From positions 15,602,950-15,666,949 of the forward strand of contig NC_034009.1 in NCBI RefSeq assembly GCF_000346465.2: a DNA stretch of 64,000 nt. The letters are read 5' to 3'. The position numbers were made by a program, and so were the translations under genes. Source of the DNA: Prunus persica. Its lineage: Eukaryota; Streptophyta; Magnoliopsida; Rosales; Rosaceae. The notes under the pieces were generated by a model. That model saw nothing but the letters and a program-made list of their open reading frames with translations. It ran no database searches and was not told the DNA's origin. Positions 24,938 through 36,933 of this stretch are shown one piece after another. Positions within the stretch are counted from its first letter, which is position 1, and every line of letters starts with the position of its first letter.

Positions 24938-27900
24938 TGTTGAACAAAAAAAATTCACGAAAAAAAAAGCTTGCCAGGTTGTATTGGTTAACTCCCTCCA
25001 ACAAACCTTATCTAATCTAAGTTGATAAGTGCTCAAACAAAACAAACTTGCTAATCAGATAAAGGAAGGAAATTTTAAAAAAAAAGAGGGAGGAGAGTTT
25101 GACCAATAGTGGGCACTCTCATAAGATATTGGCAGTTCCCTTTTTTGAGGCTCAGCTTATCATCATGTTTTCAAATACAAACATTCGATCATGGGTGATC
25201 AATATAAAGACAGCAAGAAAAGAAGAGAAAGGGGGAGGCAGCCATGAGGTTGCAGATACAAAAATAAAAAAGGAGGCTTCAAAGAGAAATAAAAAGCTTG
25301 TGAGGCCACAAAGCAAGAGGAGCATAGCCATGCTGGAGAAAAATGACAGAGGCAATCAAGGATCTTCTCTTGAAGTCCCCCATGCTTGGGTATGAAATCT
25401 GCAAACCAAATTACATGGATTATCAATCCATCATGGGTGGTAACCCTTTAATCAATCAAATGGATGGCAATCCATGCGGGGTGGCAACCCTTTAATCAAA
25501 TTTCTTGCATGCAAATCCGTGGGTGAGTAACTCAAAAAATCATTGGATATGAAATCCATTATTGGGTGAGAAACCTCGAAATCATTTGGATGTAAATCCA
25601 TAGGTGAGTAACCCCGAAACCATTTGGATGCAAATCCATGGGTGAGTAACTCGAAAAATCATTTGATATGAAATCCACGGGTGAGTAACTCCGAAACTAT
25701 TTGGATGCAAGTCCATGGGTGAGCAACCCAAAAAATCATTGGATATGAAATCCATTATTGGGTGAGAAACTCTGAAATTTATTTGGATGAGAAATCCTTA
25801 TGGGTGAGAAACCCCAAAATTTATTTAGATAATAAATCCATTTCGGAAGGAAAACCGATGAACTTTATGGAGGATCAATCCATTTCGGAGTCAAACCCAT
25901 CACTAACAACAATCAATTGATGACATTCTTGCTGCCAACAAATAAGAAAGGATCACATTTTCTTTTCTTGGACAGGGAAAGTATCAGCCAAAGAGAAGGA
26001 AAGGTAGCAACAACAAAAAGTGGATTGAGGTCTTAGCACAAAAAAGGCTTTGTTGCTCTGAGAAGACAAACAATAAGAAAATGAGCAAATGAGCTATGTT
26101 AAGGCTCTTGTCTGAATACACTGCACCCAAATTGTTAAGGCCGCATCGCCTTGAAGATTCTCTTCACTCCATGAAACCCAACTCGTGTTGCACGTAAGGA
26201 AAACAAAGAAGAAATGGCAACAGGACCTACTCTTATAAAAAAGGGTGAGGTTATCTTGCTGTGTCTGAACAAGAAGAAAAAAAGGAGTAGTGGGGCCATG
26301 TCGCATGGTCTTCTTGTTTGATCTTTCTTAATGCTCTCTAAAGCCAAGAAAAGGAGGGAATAACAAGATGAGCCTAATTGTAGTCTTTCAAAGCTATTAT
26401 TTAGTTCTACTTAAAGGGGCAAACAGATATCAGTTTGGCTTCAATTGGTAGCCGGGTCTCAAAGTCTCTCTAATGTGGACTCCTTGCTCATGATCCAACT
26501 AATGAAAAATGTGGAGTCCCGGAAACAGATTATTGGGTTATCAAAAATATTCTCCCATTAGTTCTTGAAAGCCCAAAATATTTAATGGGTGATACAAATA
26601 CTTACCCATTAAATTTACAGATGCCCAAACTGCCTATTATATGGTTCATGGATCAATTTTAAAAAATCCTCATAGCCATATTTGGGCCCGAGTGCAAATG
26701 TCAATTTTAGAAAATTAGTGGGTTAATCAAAATTGCTCATTATTTTTCTTGGACATTGACAAAAAGGAAAATGGTACAAAACCATCCAATTTTTGCCCAC
26801 AGGTCATCTACCCATACAAATTTTAATGAGATAAGATTTAAATCTCTTAAACACAAACCCCCAATTAATGGGTCACACTTACCCATTAATTTCCAATTTT
26901 TCCCATAGGTCACCTACCTATGAAAATCTCCAAATTGTCTCAAAGATACAAATTCTCAATTAGTGGGCTACACTCACCCATTAATTTCCAATTTTTCTCA
27001 TGGGTCATCTACCCATGAAAATTCCAATGAGATTAAATTCAAATATCTCAAACACAAATTCTAAATTAGTGGGTCACACCTACCCATTAATTTTCAATCT
27101 TTCCCATAGGTCATCTACCTATGAAAATCTCCAAATTGTCCCAAAGACATAAATTCTCAATTAGTGGGCTACACTTACCCATTAATTTCCAAATTTTGGA
27201 ACTACGTAGGTTTGATCCAATTAAGGGTACGTAGGCAGACTAGTGTCTAAATAGACGCAACCACAACCAAATTTGGATCACTGGTTAAATCAACCAAATT
27301 CCCACAAATCAAATGTCTACCTTTACACAAATCAATTTGGAACTAAGCCGGTTTGATCCCATCAAGAGTACGTAGGCAGTCGAGCATCTCAATAGACGCA
27401 ACCGCAACCAAATCTAAATCTCTAGTTTATCTGAACCAAATTTCGCGAATAACACTTTGCCTAGTGCAATTGTCAATTTTAGGAAAAATTAATGGGATAA
27501 TCAAAATTACTCATTATTTTTCTTGGACATTGACAACAAGAAAAATGGTACAAAACCATCCAATTTTTCACAGGGTCATCTACCCATGCGAAGTTCAATT
27601 GACATCAAATTCAAAACTCTCAAGTACACATTCTAAATTAGTGGGCCACACTTACCCATTAATTTCTGGTTTTTTCACATGGGTAATCTATCTATGAGAA
27701 TCTCTAAATTGTCTCAAGGACACAAATTCCAAATTATTGGGCCACACTTACCCATTAATTTTCAAAGTTCCGAACTACGTTGGTTTGATCCCTTCGAAAG
27801 GGTACGTAGCCAATCTAGAGATTCAATCTAGATGCAACCATCCTAAACACAATTTCATATCGAATCCCTGGTTTATTCAGCTAAATTCACTCAAATACTC

Positions 27901-28211
27901 CTCAACACAATTCAAATCAAATTTTCCTCGCAATAAGTCATTTATTCATTGCGAATCTTTGAACTATGAGTCGCTTGATTCCCGCGAGGGATACATAGGC
28001 ATCCTAAGGTTGGACTTGGGAGCAGCCGCAAAATCAAACACACACGTTCTGTTTCTTTATGATGGAATCAAAGGATGTTCCCTTGAAGTAACGGATTGTA
28101 ATTAAGAGACTTGCGTCTCGAATGTGTCGAACCTAAAATAATAAAACCCCATTATTTAATTAGTGGTGGTGAAATTATGTAGGGAAGGTGCATCACACTT
28201 TTCCTTCAACG
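24938..28211 (+). repeat. 5' LTR of the 22-kb element
   Basis: The 3274-bp LTR. About 25410-25870 is a minisatellite of roughly 40-bp units around 'GGATGCAAATCCATGGGTGAG'. About 26790-27770 contains longer imperfect tandem units built on 'acccattaatt' and 'tcatctacccatg'. The word pair GAACTACGT...TTGATCC...TACGTAGGCA recurs at about 27198, 27339, 27771 and 27966. Short frames here are not conserved with the other LTR and are rejected as genes. Confidence 0.9.
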
Positions 28212-28794
28212 TAATTTTTGACACGCCCGGCGGGACCCATTTTCCCTTTCATCTCTATTCATAAAAAGACTAATCATATTTACTTTGTGTTTGCCCAAGG
28301 TTATAAAAACCAAAACAAGGGCACCACAAGATATGCTCTACTTCCAAGAGCCCCTTTAGAGTTATGGTTAGCAAGGCGACTGCAAATGTCATTAATGCCC
28401 AAGCCACAAGAACTCCATCTAAGAAGGCAACCTTAGAGCTCCAAGGAAGAAAGTTAACTATAAAGTTGTCCCAATCAAGGATTTTGAAGCTGCTGCAACA
28501 AATGCCACTAAGGTTAACTTCTTCAAATTCATTAAGATTCCAAGGTTAGCAAATCATTTACAAGCACTCAGTCATGATTGGTTGAATCTTTATCAACTTG
28601 GTCTTTCTAGCTTCAACATCAATGGTTGCTAACCATAAAGGACCAACCGCTGTCAACTTGAGCATCACAAAACCTATGATGGTGATTTTTGCTGAAGAAC
28701 ACTCACTATCCAAGTATGCTCACTAAGTGGCTAAATCATCAAGGTTGAACAAGTCCAACAAATTCATAAATACAAATAGAGCAAAGTAAAGTGG

Positions 28795-29235
28795 GGGCAG
28801 TTTCCCCACTTACAAGTCAACACAAGTTAAGACATGAAACTGATGTAGCAAGGGGTAATCCTATCAGTTCAAAGTCAATGCAAGACTGATGTCACAAGGA
28901 GTAATCCTATCAGTTCAAAGTCAAGCCAACACATGAAGCTAATATGTCACAGGGGGCATCCCTCAAAGTTGCAACTCAAGTGAACACATGGAAGCGAAAT
29001 CTCATTATGCTGATATATGACAGGGGGCAATCCCCTCAGCTCAAAGTCAAGTCAAGACATGAAGCTTATGTATGACAGGGGGCAATCCTCACAACTCATA
29101 TATGATAGAGGGGTAATCCCCTTAGCTCAAAATCAAGTCAAGACATGAAACTGATGTAACAAGGAGTAATCCTCTCAGTACAAAGTCAATCCAAAACATG
29201 GAACTCATATGTCACATGAGGCATCTTCAAATACC
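28795..29235 (+). repeat. Degenerate tandem array of roughly 60-bp units
   Basis: Repeated module with 'agtcaagacatgaa-ctgatgt-acaag' followed by 'gg-aatcc-ctcag-tcaaagtcaa'. It appears about seven times with drift. It starts with a small palindrome (GTGGGGGCAGTTTCCCCAC, 28790-28808). It lies in the internal region of the 22-kb element, just downstream of the 5' LTR. Confidence 0.7.
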
Positions 29236-29279
29236 CAAGGGAAAGCCTAGACATTTAATGAGTCGTATTGTTACTCCAA

Positions 29280-29843
29280 AACAATGGGCGACGTCACATC
29301 ATTCTTGACAGATGCTTCTAGCCTCAAAGTTGATGAGAAAACAAGTTCCAAATCTCCTATCCAAGAAGAGAATATTTCAAAATCAACAATTCAAGCTCGA
29401 GGCTAGAATATAAAAGAAGACATAAAGCCTGAAGCCATGCTAGTCTTGATTACTATTGTGGATGAAAATAGCCATATAAAATGCTCAAATAGCTTGACTA
29501 ATGGTTTAGTCCGCTCTAAGGATAGTCAAGACAAGCGTGAAAAGAAAGAAGGAACAAGAAGGCAACAAAGAAAGTTCCCATCCTACAAAAAAGATGAACA
29601 TGAACAGCCTGCAAGCTTTCTTGCTGCCCTCGCTAAATTGTTTTCAGCACAGTTCTTCATAAGTCAATATGAGACTAAAGAATAGGTCTTACAATGCACC
29701 ATAGCCTGTGGAAAAGACGACAATGTTGATACTGTGGATACATCTGCTGATAGCTCCTTAAAGGTTCTTTTCTTTAAATAAGTCTAACAATGCAAGTGCC
29801 TGCAGTGAATCCAATGGGAAAGTCATCCAAATCTCCTTTATGA
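29280..29843 (+). pseudogene. Internal-region coding remnant of the 22-kb element
   Basis: A series of open stretches (for example an 82-codon frame at 29437-29685 with the basic segment KREKKEGTRRQQRKFPSY) lies before the CACTA insertion at 29844. By position it should be the end of gag or the gag-protease linker. No domain can be assigned with confidence. Confidence 0.35.
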
Positions 29844-30930
29844 CACTACTACAAAAAGTGAAAAAGACGACCAGAAAACAACGACGGTCTAAGTGAAAAC
29901 CGTCGTGGTTTATAAAAAGACGACGGTTCTAAAAACACCGTCGTGTAATACAACCTTAGACAACTAAAAAATGGAGTTTCAAATGGCTGTTCAAAAACAA
30001 CGACGTACATAATTAAACAACCGACGTCTATTTGAAACAGATTTCCTCAGTGTAAAATCAATGCCAACAAAGAACGGCAGAAGTTATGAATCGACCGACG
30101 TAGAAAGTAAAGACGACGATTTCAATAAAAACTGCCGTTTTTACTCATAAAATAACACGACGAGGTTTTCGTATAAGACGCCGTATAATTACAAACAAAT
30201 CCACGGCTTTAAAATACAAAATATCGCCGTATTAAATTAATTTACAACGACGGAAAATATAAATATATCGACGTCATTCTCGTATAGTTCTACTACGTTA
30301 TCTTTAAATCGTACAATAAAATTTATCGTCGTATTTATTCATTTTATACGTCGTACCTTTAATTTTAACGGTCGTCTTAATAAGAATTTTTGTTAACAAT
30401 TTTTTTCTTTGATTTTCTTATCCTACGTCGGTAGATCTACTTAATGACAAGAATTGAAATAACCACGACGGTTTATATAGAACACCGCCGACATAATCAG
30501 TTTTGTCTGAGATCCCAAGGGTTACGAAATCTTACCAGATGGAACTCTGTTCCACATCATAATCTTAACAGATGACACAGATTTGCAAATATTGCGTCGT
30601 GTTAGTTTACAAATTCTAGAACATTAATTTCCCTCATTTTAAATTTCCTCGGGAAAGAAAAATCTATTTATCACGCTTTGGAATTGAAAACTAAAACTGA
30701 AAGAATACGGGAAAAAAAACTCCATTTATAATTTAAAATTAAAATCCACGTCGGTTGTAGTACACTTAACGACGTTTAACAAAATAATCTACGTCGGTAA
30801 TTATAAATCTACCGCCATCGTAACTTAATATAGACGACGAGAAAAGACGACGGTAGAACAGAAAACCGCCGTTGTTTCAGTTTCTTTAACATATCTTTCT
30901 GCAGGACTTGTGTAGTTCAAAGCATTGACA

Positions 30931-31340
30931 ATGTCTTCATCATATCTCCCAGAAACTACTGATTCAATTGCTCATGCTTTAGAGGCCATCTGAAGCCATT
31001 TCTATTCTTTATCGCATTCTTGAAACCCATCTTCTTCTTCTGAAGCTCTACGGATAAAGGAAGAGGCTATCACAATAAATCCGACGGATCTTCTTAGGCA
31101 AGAAAATCAAGCAGAGGATCAGGCACATCTGATCTTCAGATTTCCCTGAGAAGCGAACTTTCCTTCGACAGCGAGTGGAGGCCAGGCTTGCATCTCTTTT
31201 GATGGAAAGCAAGGAGTATTCAGAAGCACTAAGTGTCCTATCAGGCTTGATCAAGGAAGTGAGAAGGCTAGTTGACAAGCTTCTTCTTGTGGACATATAT
31301 TTGATGCGAGTAAGCTCAATTTCTCTTTGAGAAAACATCC
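30931..31340 (+). pseudogene. Captured RPN6 (26S proteasome lid subunit) gene fragment
   Basis: Plus-strand pieces match the N-terminal third of RPN6/PSMD11. MSSSYLPETTDSIAHALEA starts at 30931, then come SSSEALRIKE and DLLRQENQAED. After a jump that skips about 50 residues, EKRTFLRQRVEARLASLLME and SKEYSEALSVLSGLIKEVRR follow, and finally SKLNFSLRKHP. The pieces lie in different frames with stops and an internal deletion, so no product is expected. RPN6 is a PCI-domain scaffold of the proteasome lid; nothing in this CACTA element otherwise relates to the proteasome. The surrounding DNA on both sides is motif-rich CACTA sequence, so the fragment was acquired by the element. A 134-codon antisense frame over it is a shadow. 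Confidence 0.85.
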
Positions 31341-32129
31341 AAATTATTATCTTTGAGACATGAGAGACTGAGAGAGGAAGAACTTGGAACCTTAAATGTA
31401 AACCGAAAATGAATGAAAGCGACAAATTTATAGAATAAATTTTTAAAACCAACGGCGGTCCTTACAAAAAAACCGCCGTTTAAATTGTAAAATCAACGTC
31501 GGTATGATCGACGTATATTACAGAAATCCACGTCGGTAAATTAATAAAAACGACGTGTTAAATAATATACCATGACGCGAGTTATTACTTATGTACTTTA
31601 ATTTTTGAGTTTACTACGACGGTACCTACAAACTACTGTCGTATTTATTTACCACGTCCGAAGTTAAATGTACCGTCGTATTTTGTAATTTATACGTCGT
31701 AGTTATATGTAACCGCCATATTATTTTTTTGAAATGGTTTTATATGTAAGCAACTTTTCGTCTACTTGACTTACACATTTGTTGTTTTTATATTCTTATT
31801 TTATTTAAATCTGTCATCCAAAAAAGAAACTTTACATATTGCAGAATATTAATTTCCTTCGTTTTAAATTTCCTCCGGAAAAAAAACTCTATTTATAACG
31901 CACTGTAATTGAAAAATAAACTGAAAGGTCACGGGAAAAAAAATTCTATTCATAATTTAAAAATTAAAATCCACGTCGGTTATATTAAACCTAACGACGT
32001 TAAATGAAATGATTCCACGTCGAATGAAAAATATTGCGTCGTTTTAGTTAAAAACGACGTAGTTAAATGTAACCGCCGTATTATTTTTTTGAAATGGTTT
32101 TATATGTAAGCAACTTTTCGACTTACACA

Positions 32130-32299
32130 TGCACTGTTTCCAAACCCGATTAAAAATTTCAATCTCCCAGAGAAACCTTTTCGTCTTTTTTCCTTGTCAG
32201 AGCATTGTCAGAGTTTCTCATCGTCTTCCTCTCGTCTTCTTCGTCGTCTCTGAACTTAAACATCGATCATCTTCCTCTTGCTTTCATTGCACGCAAAAG
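32130..32299 (+). other. Probable 5' UTR exon of the TNPA-Ulp1 gene
   Basis: A motif-free, CT-rich stretch ('cgtcttcctctcgtcttcttcgtcg') ends in CGCAAAAG followed by GTAAGC, a good donor site. The next acceptor is TTGCAG at about 32966-32971, 15 bases before the start codon of the first coding exon. This layout looks like an untranslated first exon and leader intron. Promoter and transcription start are not identified. Confidence 0.45.
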
Positions 32300-32985
32300 G
32301 TAAGCTTTCATTTTCACTATTTTGGTTACTATTTTGCATGCTCATACGTTTTTTGTTTGAAAAATCTTTTTACCTTTTTTCTGGCCAAAATCATTTTACT
32401 TCTTTCCAAGTTTGATAAAATATACAGACAAAGAGAGAAAGTTTCCAACTTTGAAGACAACTACATCAACTAAATAAGACGACGGTAGACCACGACGGTT
32501 CGTCAGTTGTTCTAGCGTCGTCTGAAAATTGACAAAGTTGTTTTTAAAATAATAGTCTTTTTTTATATGCTTGTTTAATTGCAGGTTTGATTTCGCTGAA
32601 CAATGGTTTTTGTTTTTCCCTTATTTGATAAAATATAAAGAAAAAGAAACTAGGGTTGGTATCTAATATAGACGACAAAATATCTTATTGTTTTACGTCG
32701 TGTGAATGTTAATACCACGACGGTGTATTACTATTGACGTCGTATGAACATAAATACCACGACGTTATATAATTAATAGTTTACCACGACGGTGTATTAC
32801 TATTGACGTCGTGTGAACATATATACCACGACGTTATATAAATAATGGTTTTAAACATTTATTACGTCTGAGATTATTTCATTGCGTCGTCTAAAATCAT
32901 ATCATACGTCGTATTTTTTTAATACCGTCGTTTGTGTTCTTAATGTTTTCCTGAAATATTTTCACTTGCAGTTTTGTCTGTTAAA

Positions 32986-35900
32986 ATGGTTTCTCAACAA
33001 CAAACTAAGGATTCTGGCTCCAAGAAGCTTGGAGTGGTAGCTCCCCAAGACAAGTCTTCGAAGGAGATGAAGTCTTCGAAGAAGATGAAGTTTGCTTCAT
33101 CATCTGCTGAGACAGAACCAACCAGCCAGACAACAATCTCTGATGATTCAAAGACTGGTCGAGGTATGAGCACAATGCCTCGTGTTGTGAAGAGAAAGCT
33201 TCAGAAACTGAGGCCAATTGTTGAGTACAATAAAAGGGGGAAAGGTGTTGGCCAAGCACATATTGAGATGCAGTCGTATATTGGTGTCTTGGCACGCTCC
33301 AGGATCCCACTTGTGGACAAGAAATGGTCCCAAATCCCAAAGGATATAAAGGAGCAGATTTGGGAAGCAGTTGACATGGCTTTTGTCGTAGGCCAAGGGG
33401 GCAAGACCTCTGTTTTATCTTCTGCTGCCAAAAAATGGAAGGATTTCAAGTCTACACTAACGAGGCATTATATCCTTCCATACACCAATGACAGGGAGAA
33501 ATTAAGCCAACCCCCTGAAACATATAAATTCATAGAGAAAGCACAATGGGATGCCTTTGTAGCTTCAAGGCTATCCAAAGATTTTCAGTCTGTGCATTCT
33601 CAACATTCACAGATTAGGGAAAAACTCGAGTACAATCATCGATTGTCTCGAAAAGGATATGCTGGATTGGAGGATCAATTGGAGGAAACCATGCCTGGGG
33701 TAGAAATTGATCGATCTACCTTATGGAAGAGAGCTAGACAGGACAAACATGGTAACATCCCTGATCCAAAGGTGGCAGAGAAGGCAAAATTAATTGTAAG
33801 CCTACTCACTCTGTTTTAAATTTTTATTAAACTGTGAATTATTCTTATTACGTCGTATGTTATATTTTTCGTCGTGTGAATGATATTACCACGTCGAAAA
33901 GTTTTTAAAAACGTCGTTAAAGGTCTAAATAGGAATCACTACTATGTTTTCTGTAATTATAGCATAAGACGTCGGTGGTTCATTTTCGCGTCGTGTGAAG
34001 GATATTACCACGTCGAAAATTTTTTAAAAACGTCGTTAACGGTCTAAATAGGAATCACTACTCTGTTATCTTTAATTATAGCATAAGACGTCGGTTGTTT
34101 ATTCATTTCGTCGTTTTAAATAAATAACCACGTCGGTATAACTACCGTCGTGATAAGTTATAATAACGTCGGTTTATACGTTATTGCGTCGTGTGAAATT
34201 ATATAATACGTCGTTTGTACATAAATAACCGTCGTGTGTTTTTTTGTTTATCTTTGTTTTAGGATGAATTGCAGAAACAAGTCTCGGAAGGCAAAGTCAG
34301 AGTAGATGGCAGCAATGATGTGCTGACCATGGCTTTGGGCCCCGAGCATCCAGGCAGGGTGAGGGGAGTTGGTGCTGGTGTTTCCCCAAGGCAATATTTC
34401 AATTTGCCCAAACCACAGAGGGTGAGCTTTGACGACCGTTTGAAGGAGAGTTTAAGAGTTCTCCTTCAAGAAGAGACTAAAAAGATGGAGGCTAAGGCAA
34501 GGGAAGAGGCCTTAAGGATGGAGGCTAGGACAAAACAATTGGTAGAGGCTGAGAGGGAGCATTTCCTGAGTCAGCTTTCCCAATTAATTCCCAATTTTGA
34601 TCCAAGCATGCTTAAACCAAGAATTAGCCAAAGCCCCAAAAATCCAATGTCTGACAAAGCTAGCTGCTCTGGAGGTGATGTGAGATCCCTACATTTGGAG
34701 GATGATACTGCCAAAATGGGGAAACATCAGCCAGATGAAGAGAAGGAAGAAGAAAAGAGAGATGAAGAGAAGGAAGAAGAAAAAAGATATGAAGAGAAGG
34801 AAGAAGAAAAAAGAGATGAAGAGAAGGAAGAAGAAAAGGAGAAAGAAGATGAAGAAAAGCATGACGACAAGGTATGTTAACATAACTTTTTTTATTTGTT
34901 TTTCAAAATTTCAGACGTCGATATTTTTATTTAATCCGTCGTTTGTTTACAACTTAGACGGCTGAATTTTTTTAAGACGTAATAAAATATTTAAACGACG
35001 GTTTTTTCACCGTCGTTTAAATGGTTTCAGACGACTCTTTATTCATAAAACCGTCGTCTTTATTAAATTACCACGACAATTTTTTCACCGTCGTTTAAAT
35101 ACTTTTAAAACGACGTTTTATTCCTTAAACCGTCGTCTTTATTGAATTACCACGTCATTTTTTTTATTTCTTTAAACAGGTTATTGAAGTTGGTGCTTAT
35201 TCAAAAATGGAGGCGCCATCTTCTTTAAAAACCCTTTGTCGTTTTGTGGAAACGACACTCCTGCCTGAGGATAAGACAGTCCAATTTACAATTGATAAGG
35301 AGGTGTTTGGTGGTGAGCGCGATACCTTCCTCCTGCCTGAAGATATTACACAATTTGCAGGCATGGAAGAAATTGGAGCTACTGTATTGGCTGTATATAT
35401 GAGGTTTGTACTTCTAAAATAATAACTCGTTGGTTTATATATTGCGTCGTCTTAACTAACTAACCACGTCGTCTTAACTAACAACCGTCGTGATAAATAT
35501 ATTATAACGTCCTCATCTATTTCAGTACGTCGTTTGAAATATTATAATACGTCGTTTTTTTTATACATAACCGTCGTGTTTTGTGTGCTGACTTGTTTAT
35601 ATTATTTTATTTGTTTAGGTACTTACACGATGTTTTGAAAAAAGCCAATATGTGCAGTATGGTTGGCTTTATCGACCCTGCTACAGTTAGTGCCAACTCT
35701 GGCACAATAACTGCAAGATCACGACTTGTAGCAGCTCGACTTCAGAAGACAGATGGTGAACAGATTTTCATGATGCCTTACAATCCAGGGTTAGTCTCCT
35801 TAGGATTTTGTTTTTAAGATTTTCAATAAATGACAGCTTATAAACTAACCACGTCGGTGTTTTATTTTATTTAGTCGTTTGAAACTACTAACCACGTCGG

Positions 35901-36578
35901 TATTTATTTATCATCGTGATAAATATATAATGTCGTCGTTAGCTACTTTACTTCGTCGTGTGAAATACTATAATACGTCGTTTTTGTAAATAACCGTCGT
36001 TTTTATATTAATTTTGTGCAGCCGTCATTGGATTTTGCTGATTGTAAGAGCAAAGAGAGAAACCGTCTATTTTCTGGATCCTCTGCCAGGAAATCGTGTG
36101 GTCGATGAAGAGGCCAAAAACATCGTGAACAGTGCTTTAAAAATATATAATACCCACATAGCCCGAGCAGGACGTAAAAATGTAATTTGGAAAACTCTCT
36201 CAGGCACACCAAAGCAACCCAGCAATGTCGAATGCGGGTATTATGTAATGCGCTTCATGAGGGACATCATCATGGATCCTTCCTTGGGGTTTGAGAATAA
36301 GGTAAGAAGAAATTACCTTCATACATTTCACGTCGTTTTTTGTATTATCAACGACGGTCGTGTAAAATTAACGTCGTTGAATGGATATACTACGTCGGTT
36401 ATGAAAAATATCGTCGTCTGTGATTGAATTTCTTTTTATTTATAAACCCTAATAGTCATTGTTTATGCAGTATGCCAAGGGAAACCAGGAAGCTTCATAC
36501 CCCCAAGAAGCCATTGATGAAGTCCGGAATGAATGGGCAGAGTTTGTTTTCCAAATTATTAAACAGGGCAATTATTGA
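32986..36578 (+). CDS. CACTA-encoded accessory transposase-like / Ulp1 C48 protease fusion
   Basis: Six exons with clean splice sites and consistent phases: 32986-33795, 34263-34871, 35180-35403, 35619-35789, 36022-36301 and 36471-36578 (733 aa). Residues about 100-260 resemble the plant Transposase_24/Ptta family, with W-x-x-I-P-K-D-I-K, KKWKDFKSTLTRHY, FVASRLSKDFQSVHSQHSQI and YNHRLSRKGYAGLEDQL. A basic, Lys/Ser-rich N-terminus precedes it and a coiled-coil segment (about 325-370) follows. Residues about 428-470 are an EEKEEEKRD-type charged repeat. The C-terminal third is a Ulp1 (SUMO/ubiquitin-like protease) C48 domain with the catalytic set H607 (RHW), D624 (YFLDP), Q670 and C676 (QPSNVECGYYV). 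The start follows an acceptor-proximal TTAAA context. No stop or frameshift interrupts it, so it could be expressed. Which protein it de-conjugates is unknown. A fused gene-model error cannot be ruled out. Confidence 0.85.
33870..34090 (+). repeat. Tandem duplication of about 122 bp within intron 1 of the fusion gene
   Basis: A unit running from 'cgtcgtgtgaa-gatattaccacgtcg' through 'aaaaacgtcgttaa-ggtctaaatagg' to 'ttatagcataagacgtcgg' occurs twice in a row with few changes. Each unit carries several ACGTCG/CGTCGT words, so the duplication multiplies these motifs inside an intron. Confidence 0.8.
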
Positions 36579-36933
36579 ACACTTGATATTTATGTATAAT
36601 GTACAAATTTTCTCTATAATATGTAATGTAAAAATTTGTTGAGGTTTTCTTAAATTAAAAAAAAAACAAACATACAAATTGCTTAACCGACGTGTAATAC
36701 TTTTCCAACGACCTAATAAAGTCACAAACCGTCGTATTTTGTTGTTTCGTGTTTTAAACAATTACGACGTAAAAATATAGTTAGACGACGTTCTTTGAAC
36801 AATTGAGTCGTTTATGGTTTACAACATCTTCAATTTCTTAAGGGTTCAGGGTATCATCGACGACGTTTATGTAACGACAGCGGTTAAGTCGTTGATATAT
36901 ATATTTTACGTCGTATAGTTAAATAGCCGCCAT

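Noticed and set aside
25099..25426. Frames on both strands in the 5' LTR, repeated at 43399-43662 in the 3' LTR
   Set aside because: They lie in LTR sequence, differ between the two LTR copies, and overlap on opposite strands.
25410..25870. Regularly spaced repeats resembling a CRISPR array
   Set aside because: The units are contiguous degenerate tandem repeats without unique spacers, in a plant LTR.
27330..27400. Possible tRNA or pol III gene because of a GGTTTGATCC B-box-like word
   Set aside because: No A box, cloverleaf or terminator at the right spacing; the word is part of a recurring LTR module.
31048..31452. 134-codon minus-strand frame in the CACTA element
   Set aside because: It lies antisense to the RPN6 fragment, has no recognisable domain, and the plus strand explains the sequence.
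33005..33449. Three overlapping minus-strand frames
   Set aside because: They are antisense to the first coding exon of the fusion gene, and none has a domain.
34689..34883. Minus-strand frame rich in Phe and Leu
   Set aside because: It is the antisense of the GAA/GAG-rich EEKEEEKRD repeat in exon 2 of the fusion gene. Repetitive antisense frames of this kind arise automatically.
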